From an uncultured Acidobacteriota bacterium (GTDB taxonomy: Bacteria > Acidobacteriota > Thermoanaerobaculia > UBA5066), in contig CALFNC010000054.1 of the NCBI GenBank assembly GCA_937902605.1, positions 1 through 16,885 on the forward strand: DNA of 16,885 nucleotides, in the 5' to 3' direction. The translations under genes were made by a program, and so were the position numbers. The notes below the pieces were generated by a model. It had not been told where the DNA came from and made no database searches. It was given only the letters and a program-made list of their open reading frames with translations. Each line of letters begins with the position of its first letter. The stretch's first letter is position 1. This document shows, in pieces, positions 1 through 6,749 of the stretch.

Positions 1-1173
1 GTCGTGCAGGCGGCCGGCCCGCTTCGCCACGGCCACGTCAGCCTTCAGCTCGCTCGCCAGGTGGCAGGCGGCCCACGCGACCTCCAGCGAGTGCTGTAGG
101 ACGTTCTGGCCGTAGCTCGTCCGGTACTTCAGTCGTCCGAGAAGCTTGATCAGCTCGGGGTGGAGGTCGGGGATCCCCAGCTCATACGCGGCGGCCTCGC
201 CGGCCTGCTTGATGTGCTCCCACAGCTCCCCGCGGACCTTCTCGACAACCTCCTCGATGCGGGCCGGGTGGATGCGGCCGTCCCCCATCAGGCGCTCGAT
301 CGCCCGGCGGGCCACCTCGCGGCGGATCGGGTCGAACGAGGAGAGGAGGACCGCCTCGGGGGTGTCGTCGATGATGATGTCGACGCCGGTGGCCGACTCG
401 ATGGCACGGATGTTCCGCCCCTCGCGGCCGATGATCCGCCCCTTCATGTCGTCCGACGGGAGGTCGAGGACCGAGACGGTGTTCTCGACGACATGCTCCG
501 AGGCCATCCGCTGAATCGTCATCGAGAGGAGACGCTTGGCCTTCTGGTTGGCTCCCTCGACCGCTTCCTCCTCGATCCGCCGGACCATGCCGGTCGCCTC
601 GAGGCGGGCCTCGTTCTCCAGCTCGCGGATCAGGTCCTTTTTCGCCTGCTCGGCTGTCAGGCCGGCGACCTTCTCGAGCCGGGTCCGCTGCTCGGCGATC
701 AACGCCGCGGCTTCGACCTCGGCCTCGGCCGTCAGCTCCTCGATCCGCTTCTCTTTCTTGGTCAGATTCTGGACTCGGTTCTCGCTCTCCTGCTCGCGGC
801 GCTCGACCGTCGCTAGCTTCTTGTCCAGCGCCTCCTCCTTCTGGAGGATCCGTTTCTCGATCTCGATCAGCTCGCTCCGGCGGCGGGCGGCTTCCTGCTC
901 GGCCGCCTCGCGGCCCTTCAGCAGCCGTTCCTTGGTGTCGAGCTCGGTCTTCTGCGCCTCGGCCTGGGCGCGGCGGATCTCCCCTTCCGCCCTGAGGCGT
1001 GCCTCCTCGAGGAGCTTCTTCGCCTCGATGTCGGCGAGCGCCCTCACACGCGTCGCCGCTTCCTTTTCGCCGGTCGCCGTCGCCTTCTCCCGGAGCGCGG
1101 CGAGGTAGAGATAGGCCCCAACGCCGGCGAACGCCGCCGCGAGGATCAGGATGACTATGGTCGTCTGGGTCAC
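1..1173 (-). CDS. rny: Ribonuclease Y (5' part; 3' end outside window)
   Basis: This is the membrane-anchored endoribonuclease that initiates mRNA turnover in many bacteria. About 391 codons are visible. An N-terminal transmembrane segment (about residues 5-25) is followed by a long, highly charged Glu/Lys/Arg/Ala coiled coil to about residue 215. Next comes a KH domain whose core GRIIGREGRNIR lies near residue 245, and then the start of the HD phosphohydrolase domain (QNVLQHSLEVA near 355). The last visible residues are RLHD, which is the HD metal-binding motif itself, so the catalytic half lies outside the window. The start is GTG with a GAGGGGG Shine-Dalgarno a few bases upstream. The family is usually about 510-520 residues. 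It is the last gene seen in the minus-strand cluster, downstream of the probable 6S RNA. Identity is very secure. Confidence 0.96.
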   Translation of the reverse strand, partial: MTQTTIVILILAAAFAGVGAYLYLAALREKATATGEKEAATRVRALADIEAKKLLEEARLRAEGEIRRAQAEAQKTELDTKERLLKGREAAEQEAARRRSELIEIEKRILQKEEALDKKLATVERREQESENRVQNLTKKEKRIEELTAEAEVEAAALIAEQRTRLEKVAGLTAEQAKKDLIRELENEARLEATGMVRRIEEEAVEGANQKAKRLLSMTIQRMASEHVVENTVSVLDLPSDDMKGRIIGREGRNIRAIESATGVDIIIDDTPEAVLLSSFDPIRREVARRAIERLMGDGRIHPARIEEVVEKVRGELWEHIKQAGEAAAYELGIPDLHPELIKLLGRLKYRTSYGQNVLQHSLEVAWAACHLASELKADVAVAKRAGRLHD

Positions 1174-1325
1174 GGGTCGGTCCCCCTCGCTTCCTTATCG
1201 TTCGAGGGTGACCCGGAGTCGAAACGGGCTGGACCGGATTCTGGCTGCGGCTCTATCGGGGAGCGGTCGCTCCGAGCCTCCGAGCGGGGTACGAAAGGAC
1301 TTCGAGGACGAAAAGGCCCCCGCCT

Positions 1326-1494
1326 CGGCCGTGTGAGCTAAGTCGATTGAACCCTTGTAAAGACAGGTCGAACCCTCCGGGGCAGCCCATTAGTTCCCCG
1401 TGCCCGGCGAAACCGGGGGGGGCGTCACAGGACGGCCCGGGTCGGGAGGATTCGGGGCTCAAATATCGGTTCAAGGACGTATCGCTCAATCACG
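1326..1494 (-). ncRNA. ssrS: Probable 6S RNA between zapA and rny
   Basis: 6S RNA binds the housekeeping RNA polymerase holoenzyme by mimicking an open promoter. The gap between zapA and rny on the minus strand folds into its long-hairpin architecture. An outer closing stem pairs CGTG with CACG and GAGC with GCTC. A second stem pairs TTGAACC with GGTTCAA. A large asymmetric bubble follows, whose 5' strand reads ACCGATATTTGAGCC; E. coli 6S carries GCCGATATTT at the same place. A ten-pair apical stem (1445-1454 with 1369-1378, one wobble) follows, and then a terminal hairpin CCCGG-TTTCG-CCGGG. The length of about 165-170 nt is near normal. 6S RNA beside zapA is a known arrangement. The ends are approximate: the 5' stem touches the zapA stop, so processing from the operon transcript is possible. 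A weak GGCC-loop-GGCC stem followed by TTTT just beyond 1326 could terminate it. Confidence 0.72.
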
Positions 1495-1846
1495 CACCGC
1501 GCAGGGTGCCATTCGATTCAATGCCCGAGACGTTCGGGCTCCCCTGGGGAACCGCAGTCAGAATCTGGTCCAGTTTTTCGACGAGACGATTTGCCCGTGT
1601 GGCAAATCGCCCCGGATCACCCTCTTTTGCCTTGAGCTGGAACTGGTGGAACTCGTCCGAGATGTTCAGCGCCGTCAGGATCGCGATCTTCGTCGCGTCG
1701 ACCGTCGGCGCGTGCCGGGAAACCTCCTGCATCTTCCTGTCGACAAAAGCCGCGAGCTCCCGGACGTACTCCTGCTCCCCGGCGGCCCTTACCGAGTAGG
1801 TCTGGCCGAAGATTTCGACCTGTGTGACAGTCGGTTTCGCTTCCAT
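1490..1846 (-). CDS. zapA: Cell division protein ZapA
   Basis: ZapA crosslinks FtsZ protofilaments and stabilises the Z-ring. The 118-residue product opens with the typical beta-strand region VTQVEIFGQTYSVR, continues with the conserved EYVRELAAFVDRKMQEV helix, then the ATKIAILTALNISDEF dimerisation helix, and ends in a short coiled coil. Length matches the family (E. coli about 109). I chose the ATG at 1846, preceded by GGGAAGAG, because it gives the normal N-terminus. A GTG at 1900 overlaps the stop of the upstream coiled-coil gene as GTGA and would add 18 residues not typical of ZapA; it may serve translational coupling. The probable 6S RNA follows at once. Confidence 0.9.
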   Translation of the reverse strand: MEAKPTVTQVEIFGQTYSVRAAGEQEYVRELAAFVDRKMQEVSRHAPTVDATKIAILTALNISDEFHQFQLKAKEGDPGRFATRANRLVEKLDQILTAVPQGSPNVSGIESNGTLRGA

Positions 1847-1896
1847 TCGGACGGCTCTTCCCAGGTTTCCGTCCGGATGATAACACGCCCACCGGG

Positions 1897-2235
1897 TCAC
1901 TCCTGGGCGGTATCAGCCCCTTCCAAGTTCTTGATGAGGCGTTCGATACGCCCACGGATGGACTCCCGCTCGTCCTCCAACCGGGCTAGCCGGTCCCGGG
2001 ACTCGGAATCGGCCGCGAGGCGTTCGAGCGATTCGGACAGTTCACCCTTCAGGCGGTCCCTGTTTGCCTCCGCCTCCTCCAGCCCGCTCCGCAGCCGCCG
2101 GTTCTCCTCGGTCAGCTCGCCGAGCCTGCCCGACAGCTTTTCGACCCGTTCCTCGAGGGCCGCAAAGACCTCATCGAGAGGGGCCGGCGGATCACCTTTC
2201 TGCTGGGCTCCCTTACCTCGTTCCGTTCTCGACAT
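1897..2235 (-). CDS. Small coiled-coil protein, ZapB-like
   Basis: This 112-residue protein is almost entirely a predicted coiled coil: from about residue 18 to 107 it is rich in Glu, Arg and Leu with heptad-like spacing (for example EERVEKLSGRLGELTEENRRL and ERESIRGRIERLIKNLE). It has no cysteine, signal peptide or membrane segment. The N-terminal 15 residues are polar and probably disordered. A strong AGGAGG Shine-Dalgarno lies 8 nt before the ATG. Its stop overlaps an alternative GTG start of zapA, and it sits between pheT and zapA. The size, coiled coil and position recall ZapB, which bridges ZapA to the chromosome terminus, but coiled-coil sequences are poorly diagnostic. The ZapB-like role is inference. 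Confidence 0.8.
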   Translation of the reverse strand: MSRTERGKGAQQKGDPPAPLDEVFAALEERVEKLSGRLGELTEENRRLRSGLEEAEANRDRLKGELSESLERLAADSESRDRLARLEDERESIRGRIERLIKNLEGADTAQE

Positions 2236-2256
2236 TGTACGAATCCTCCTCGCGCC

Positions 2257-4341
2257 TCACTCGATCCCGTCGACGCGGGTTTCGGGAAGAGCGAGGAGGG
2301 CACGGGCGGCCGCATCGCGCCAGCCGTTGACCTCCTCGCGGGACAGCGACCGCTCCGGCGAGCCGAAGCGGACGCTGAGGTTGGTCTTGACGAAACCAGG
2401 CGCCACGCCCGGACCGGCGTACCGGTTGTTCGCGTCGACGGCGAGGAGCTCGACCGGGCCGGTCCTCCGGACGGTCTCCTCGAGGAGGCGCCAGGGGATC
2501 TCCTTCCGGTGCGTCACCGTGAGGTCGACCGCGCTGCCTGGAAAACGTGACGGGATCTCGACTGTGGTGACAGCCGCCGGCTTCGGGATAGCGTTCAGGT
2601 CCACATCGCCCACCACCGGGTCGACGAGGTCCCAGCCTTCGGCCAGCGGCGCTGCGAGCACGCCGACCCAGCCGGCTAAGACGCCACCTGCTGCCATGAT
2701 GCGAGCCGACCGCCCTTCCGCGAGGAACGGGAAGGAGACCGCCTTGAAGCGGGGGGCCGGCGCCCCGAGGCCCGCGAAGAGTCCGGCCACGACACCGGTG
2801 CCGTCGAAGAAGTCGGCCTGGCGGGCCGCCTCCGACCAGTGGCTCTGCCGCTTGCCGGCCAGGAGGAAGGCAGCCGAGCGGCGCTCGGCTACCTTCCCTT
2901 CCTTCCATCCGAACGAACGGGCCACCTCGAAGAGGCCCAGGTCCACCCGCGAGCGCCGCACGTTGTGCTGCGCAGAGCGGAGAAGCCCGACGACCGGGGT
3001 GGCCCGCAGGGTCGAGAACGGCTCCCCGAGGGGGTTCTCGATCTCCACCGGCTCTCCCGGCCCCGCCGGGACGAACGGGGCGTTCTCGTCTCGCGAGACG
3101 AACGAGTAGTTCTGGGCCTCCGTCAGCCCGAGGGCCACCAGCTGGTCGCGGACCTGGTCCTCCAGGATCGACGACGCCGCCGACTCCCCCGGGACGAAAA
3201 CGCGCGGCATCGTCTCGGGGAGCTGGTCGTAGCCGACGCAGCGGATGATCTCCTCGACGAGGTCGATCTCGCTCTCGACGTCGATCCGCCAGCTCGGGAC
3301 CGTCACCTCTATCACCCCGATCACCCCGCTCTTTCGCTCGGGAGCGAACCCGAGGGCCTTCAAGATCGAAAGGCAGCGCTCCGGCGCCACCTCCATCCCG
3401 AGGAGGCGGTTCAGGCGGGCGATCCGGAGGCTCAGCGTTGCGGCCGCAAACGGCCGGGCGACAACGCTGATGACATCGATGACGCCGGGGCGGAGAGCAC
3501 CGCCGCAGTCGGCGACGATCATCCGGGCCGCCCGGTCGAGCCCGTCGAGCGTAGTCAGCGGGTCGGTCCCGCGCTCGAAGCGATGCGAGGCGTCGGTGTG
3601 CATCCCGTTCGCCTTGGCGGTCCTTCGGACGGCGCCGGGGTGGAAGTGAGCGGACTCCAGGAGGATCCGTGTCGTCGAGTCGGAGATCGCCGAATGGAGC
3701 CCCCCCATGACGCCAGCGAGGGCCACCGGCTTCTCGGCGTCGGCGATCACGAGCTGGTCTTCCGTCAAGGTCCGTTCGACCTCGTCGAGGGTGACGAGCT
3801 TCTCGCCGGGGCGCGCGAGGCGGACGACGATCGTGGGCCGGCCGTCCTTCCCCGTTGCCAGCTTGTCCAGGTCGAAGGCGTGAAGCGGCTGGCCGATGTC
3901 CCACAGGACGTGGTTGGTCGCGTCGACCGGGGCGCTGATCGGGTTCGACCCGATCGACTCGAGGCGCGCCCGGACGGCCGCGCACGCCGGCCCCATCCGG
4001 ATCCCCTCGATCACGCGGGCCGAGTAGCGCGTGCAGAGGTCCCCCGCCTCGATGAAGACCGCCGCCAGCTCGGCCGCCGGCCGCCCGCTCTCGGCGACCG
4101 CCCCAGCGCCCGGATCCCGGAACTCGCGTCCCAGGGCGACCGCCGCCTCGCGGGCGAGACCGCGGTGGTTCATCCCGTCGGGGCGGTTCGCGGTCACCTC
4201 GACGTCGTAGACCGTCGCCGGGCCCTCCCCTTCCTGGCCCTCGACGATGAAGCCGACAGACGTCAGCCGCTCGGCGGTCTTCGCCGGGTCAGGAGCCGGG
4301 CCCGGGAGGTATGAGGCGAGCCAGGAGAGGCTCATCTTCAT
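2257..4341 (-). CDS. pheT: Phenylalanine--tRNA ligase beta subunit, short form
   Basis: This is the beta subunit of the alpha2-beta2 PheRS, which edits misacylated Tyr-tRNA(Phe) and binds tRNA. The 694-residue product starts MKMSLSWLASYL; its ATG overlaps the pheS stop as TGATG. The order is: a short N-terminal domain, a B3/B4 editing domain (about residues 100-260, with VDATNHVLWDIGQPLHAFD and HTDASHRFERG), a B5 domain (about 300-370, PSWRIDVESEIDLVEEIIR), a catalytic-like core, and a C-terminal ferredoxin-fold anticodon-binding domain. It is about 100 residues shorter than the E. coli protein (795). The missing part is the EMAPII-like tRNA-binding insert: VEGQEGEGPATVYDVEVTANRPD runs straight from the first strand to the NR motif. 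The gene ends 21 bp before the coiled-coil gene. Confidence 0.95.
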   Translation of the reverse strand: MKMSLSWLASYLPGPAPDPAKTAERLTSVGFIVEGQEGEGPATVYDVEVTANRPDGMNHRGLAREAAVALGREFRDPGAGAVAESGRPAAELAAVFIEAGDLCTRYSARVIEGIRMGPACAAVRARLESIGSNPISAPVDATNHVLWDIGQPLHAFDLDKLATGKDGRPTIVVRLARPGEKLVTLDEVERTLTEDQLVIADAEKPVALAGVMGGLHSAISDSTTRILLESAHFHPGAVRRTAKANGMHTDASHRFERGTDPLTTLDGLDRAARMIVADCGGALRPGVIDVISVVARPFAAATLSLRIARLNRLLGMEVAPERCLSILKALGFAPERKSGVIGVIEVTVPSWRIDVESEIDLVEEIIRCVGYDQLPETMPRVFVPGESAASSILEDQVRDQLVALGLTEAQNYSFVSRDENAPFVPAGPGEPVEIENPLGEPFSTLRATPVVGLLRSAQHNVRRSRVDLGLFEVARSFGWKEGKVAERRSAAFLLAGKRQSHWSEAARQADFFDGTGVVAGLFAGLGAPAPRFKAVSFPFLAEGRSARIMAAGGVLAGWVGVLAAPLAEGWDLVDPVVGDVDLNAIPKPAAVTTVEIPSRFPGSAVDLTVTHRKEIPWRLLEETVRRTGPVELLAVDANNRYAGPGVAPGFVKTNLSVRFGSPERSLSREEVNGWRDAAARALLALPETRVDGIE

Positions 4342-5423
4342 CAGCTGCTCCAGACCCGGTCGAGGAACCGGACGTCGTTCTCGAGGAGGAGGCGCAGGTC
4401 GGGCAGCCCGTGTAGGAGAAGGGCGATCCGGTCGACCCCCATCCCGAACGCGAAGCCGGTGTACCGCTCGGAGTCGATGCCTCCGTTTGCGAGGACCTTG
4501 GGGTGGACCATCCCGGCCCCCATGATCTCGATCCAGCCGGACCCCGAACAGACCCGGCATCCCTTCTGGTTGCAGAGGACGCAGGAGACGGCCACGTCGA
4601 CTCCCGGCTCGACGAACGGAAAAAACGTCGGGCCGAACCGAACTTTCGCACGGTCGCCGAAGAACGTCCGCGCGAACGCCGCGAGAGTCCCGCGCAGGTC
4701 GGCGAAGGTGATGCCCTCGTCGACTGCCAGCCCCTCGACCTGGTTGAAGACCGGCAGATGGCGCGGGTCGATGTCGTCCTTCCGGAAGACGCGCCCCGGG
4801 CAAAGCGTCCTAATGGGGGGCTTCTTCGACAGCATCGTACGCATCTGGACCGGCGAGGTGTGCGTCCGGAGCAATAACCGGTCGCGGCCGGTGCCGCCCC
4901 CCTTCACGAAGAAGGTGTCGACCGCGTCGCGCGCGGGGTGGTCGGGCGGGAAGTTGAGCGACTCGAAGTTGTACCAGTCGCTCTCCACCTCGGGGCCGTC
5001 CGCCACCTCGTAGCCGAGAGAGCGGAATGACGCCTCGATCCGCCGGCGGACCACCGTCAGCGGGTGGAGCCGACCCACGACCGGGGTCCGGGGCGGGAGC
5101 GTCACGTCGACGGCCCGGGCCCCCTCGGCTCGCTCGGCTTCGTAACGAGCCATTTGACCTTCTAACGCAGAGATTCGGCGCTCGGCGCTCTTCTTCGCCT
5201 CGTTTATCAGAGCGCCGAGCGCAGGTTTCTCGCTCTTCGATGCGATTCGAAGCTGCTGAAGCATGAAGCTCAAGTGGCTCTGATTCTGGCCAATGCAGAT
5301 CACCTTGAGCTCATTGAGCTCTCCGCGGGAAAGCGGAGCGGCCTTCGCTTTCGCCTCGGCGATCTCGAGTTTCCCCGAAAGCGCCTTTACGGCGACCTCG
5401 ATTGCCTCCCGAATCTCAGCCAA
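4341..5423 (-). CDS. pheS: Phenylalanine--tRNA ligase alpha subunit
   Basis: This is the catalytic alpha subunit of PheRS, a class II synthetase (360 residues). The N-terminal coiled coil (about 1-105) is followed by motif 1 near HPLTVVRRRIE, motif 2 (PGRVFRKDDIDPRHLPVFNQVEG, about 210-232), a Cys-rich loop with two CxxC pairs (CVLC and CRVC), and motif 3 (GFAFGMGVDRIALL). The start is inferred to be TTG, 9 nt after the rplT stop, because no ATG or GTG in frame gives a full N-terminal arm; no clear Shine-Dalgarno precedes it. The N-terminal arm is divergent: the usual YLGKKG-type stretch reads ICIGQNQSHL. Its DNA (about 5150-5410) looks less GC-rich than the neighbours. The catalytic part is ordinary and the identity secure; the exact start is less so. 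Confidence 0.94.
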   Translation of the reverse strand: MAEIREAIEVAVKALSGKLEIAEAKAKAAPLSRGELNELKVICIGQNQSHLSFMLQQLRIASKSEKPALGALINEAKKSAERRISALEGQMARYEAERAEGARAVDVTLPPRTPVVGRLHPLTVVRRRIEASFRSLGYEVADGPEVESDWYNFESLNFPPDHPARDAVDTFFVKGGGTGRDRLLLRTHTSPVQMRTMLSKKPPIRTLCPGRVFRKDDIDPRHLPVFNQVEGLAVDEGITFADLRGTLAAFARTFFGDRAKVRFGPTFFPFVEPGVDVAVSCVLCNQKGCRVCSGSGWIEIMGAGMVHPKVLANGGIDSERYTGFAFGMGVDRIALLLHGLPDLRLLLENDVRFLDRVWSS

Positions 5424-5432
5424 GGCTCGGGA

Positions 5433-5807
5433 TCAGGCCGGTGCCGCGGTCGTGCCGAGCGCGCTCTTGGCGGACGCCACGAGCGAGGCGAACCCCTTCG
5501 GGTCGACGACGGCGATCTCGGCCAGCATCTTCCGGTTCACGCCCGAGCCGGCCTTCTTCAGCCCGGCCACGAGCTTGGAGTAGCTCATGTCGTGCTGGCG
5601 GGCGGCCGCGTTGATCCGGATGATCCAGAGGCCGCGGAATTCGCGCTTCTTCTGCTTCCGGTCGCGGGTGGCGTAGGCGAGCGAGCGCTCGACCTGGAGC
5701 TCGGCGATCCGGAAGCAGTTGTGCTTCGTTCCGTAGTAGCCCTTGGCGAGGTTGAGAATCCTTTTCCTGCGGTCATTCCGCTTGGTTCCACGCTTGACGC
5801 GAGGCAT
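5433..5807 (-). CDS. rplT: 50S ribosomal protein L20
   Basis: L20 binds 23S rRNA and is needed early in large-subunit assembly. In several bacteria it also represses its own operon. The 124-residue product (family about 118) opens [18 protein letters not shown] and continues through the conserved [39 protein letters not shown] and [36 protein letters not shown] blocks. The C-terminus (about 115-124, Ala/Thr/Pro) is slightly extended. The ATG follows a clean GGAAGGAG Shine-Dalgarno. It lies 104 bp after rpmI and 9 bp before pheS. The intergenic stretch with rpmI can form hairpins that could take part in autoregulation. Confidence 0.97.
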   Translation of the reverse strand: MPRVKRGTKRNDRRKRILNLAKGYYGTKHNCFRIAELQVERSLAYATRDRKQKKREFRGLWIIRINAAARQHDMSYSKLVAGLKKAGSGVNRKMLAEIAVVDPKGFASLVASAKSALGTTAAPA

Positions 5808-5911
5808 GGTCTTGTCTCCTTCCTGTGACTTCTTCGGTCTCCGCCACCCGTCTCAGGAGGGGTGCGCGGAGGGGGCCGGGGGAGCCGGCAACGGGTTTCA
5901 GCCCGGTTCAC
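5808..5911 (-). promoter_or_regulatory. Structured rpmI-rplT leader, possible L20 control region
   Basis: The 104-nt gap before rplT can form three short hairpins in a row on the minus strand: CGGG-loop-CCCG, GCCGG-CTCCC-CCGGC, and CACCC-loop-GGGTG. The loop of the third contains CTCCT, complementary to part of the rplT Shine-Dalgarno (AGGAG). L20 is known to repress translation by binding rRNA-like structures upstream of rpmI or rplT, so a comparable switch here is conceivable. GC-rich sequence forms such stems by chance, so this is a weak call. Confidence 0.25.
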
Positions 5912-6115
5912 TCACGCGTACGGGAGCATCCGGCGGACGACGGCCTCATCGGCCTTCGACACCAGGGTCTCCTTGTCGAGGCCGCGCAGGCGGCTGGCGT
6001 TCTTCTTCGTGAGGATGTGCCGCTTCATCGCGAAGCTGCGCTTGAACTTCCCCGTCGCCGTCTTCCGGAAGCGCTTCGCCGCGCCCCGGTGGGTTTTCCT
6101 CTTGTTCGTTACCAT
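5912..6115 (-). CDS. rpmI: 50S ribosomal protein L35
   Basis: L35 is a small basic large-subunit protein. The 67-residue product carries the diagnostic [32 protein letters not shown] block and then the [14 protein letters not shown] tail. Length is typical (about 65). The ATG follows TAAGGAGT with good spacing. It sits in the standard infC-rpmI-rplT order, 71 bp after infC, and is followed by a structured 104-bp gap before rplT. Confidence 0.97.
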   Translation of the reverse strand: MVTNKRKTHRGAAKRFRKTATGKFKRSFAMKRHILTKKNASRLRGLDKETLVSKADEAVVRRMLPYA

Positions 6116-6152
6116 GTCGGGACTCCTTAAGGTTCGATGCCGATTCGTTGTC

Positions 6153-6197
6153 AGCGCTCCAAGTGCTCTCGGCGCTCTCGGTGCTCTCAGTGCTTCT
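6153..6197. repeat. 9-bp tandem repeat at the infC 3' end
   Basis: Five nearly identical 9-bp units stand head to tail on the plus strand: AGCGCTCCA, AGTGCTCTC, GGCGCTCTC, GGTGCTCTC, AGTGCTTCT (consensus RGYGCTCTC). They begin in the infC-rpmI gap, pass through the infC stop codon (6187-6189) and end in its last codons. The repeat is too short and too few-copy for CRISPR and looks like slippage expansion. Confidence 0.6.
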
Positions 6198-6735
6198 TGA
6201 TCGGTCCGAAGATCTGGTGCATCCGGTTTCCCATCATCTCGGGAGCCGATTCCACGTGGGCCTTGCCTTCCAGGTCCCCGATCAGCCTCGCCAGGACTTT
6301 CCGCCCGTTATCGAGGCGGGACATCTCCCGCCCACGGAACTGGATCGTCGCCTTGACCTTGTCCCCTTCCTCCAGAAACCGCACGATGTTCTTCAGCTTG
6401 AAGTCGTAGTCGTGGTCGTCGATGTTCGGCCGGAACTTGACTTCCTTGACCTGAGTGACCTTCTGCTTCTTCTTCGACTCGTGCTCCTTCTTCTTCTTCT
6501 CGAAGGTGAACTTGCCGAAGTCCATCACCTTGCAAACCGGGGGGTCGGCCTGCTCGGCGATCACCACCACGTCGAGTCCTTCCGCCCGCCCGCGGGCCAG
6601 GGCGGCCTGGGGCTCGACGACGCCAACCTGCTCGCCGGTCGAGGAGATCAGCCGCACCGCCTGGAACCGGAGGATGTACTCGTTGATCGGGGAGTTCTTC
6701 TGCGGGGGGATCCGTGGTCCACCTCTAAAGAAAAT
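6187..6735 (-). CDS. infC: Translation initiation factor IF-3, AUU start
   Basis: IF-3 keeps 30S subunits free and checks the start codon and initiator tRNA. Reading from an ATT at 6735 gives 182 residues (E. coli 180): N-terminal domain with [26 protein letters not shown], the linker helix [20 protein letters not shown], and the C-terminal domain with [41 protein letters not shown]. An in-frame GTG at 6657 would cut away the first 26 residues, including the conserved INE motif. The ATT instead has a perfect AAGGAGGT six bases upstream. AUU starts in infC are known from E. coli, where IF-3 represses its own translation by rejecting this codon. The gene starts 13 bp after the thrS stop. Confidence 0.93.
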   Translation of the reverse strand: MFFRGGPRIPPQKNSPINEYILRFQAVRLISSTGEQVGVVEPQAALARGRAEGLDVVVIAEQADPPVCKVMDFGKFTFEKKKKEHESKKKQKVTQVKEVKFRPNIDDHDYDFKLKNIVRFLEEGDKVKATIQFRGREMSRLDNGRKVLARLIGDLEGKAHVESAPEMMGNRMHQIFGPIKKH

Positions 6736-6741
6736 GGCGCT

Positions 6742-6749
6742 ACCTCCTT
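6742..6749 (-). promoter_or_regulatory. Shine-Dalgarno that decides the infC start
   Basis: AAGGAGGT on the minus strand, six bases before the ATT at 6735, overlaps the last base of the thrS stop region. No ATG, GTG or TTG is placed to use it, and it supports AUU as the infC start. Confidence 0.88.

Noticed and set aside
1253-1489. 78-codon minus-strand frame in the zapA-rny gap
   Set aside because: It lies over the 6S RNA structure, has no recognisable domain and its composition follows the RNA helices.
2213-3985. 590-codon minus-strand frame inside pheT
   Set aside because: Arg/Pro/Gly-rich translation typical of a GC-rich out-of-frame shadow; pheT in the other frame is unambiguous.
2839-4314. 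491-codon plus-strand frame opposite pheT
   Set aside because: Antisense shadow of a well-conserved gene; no domain or ribosome binding site.
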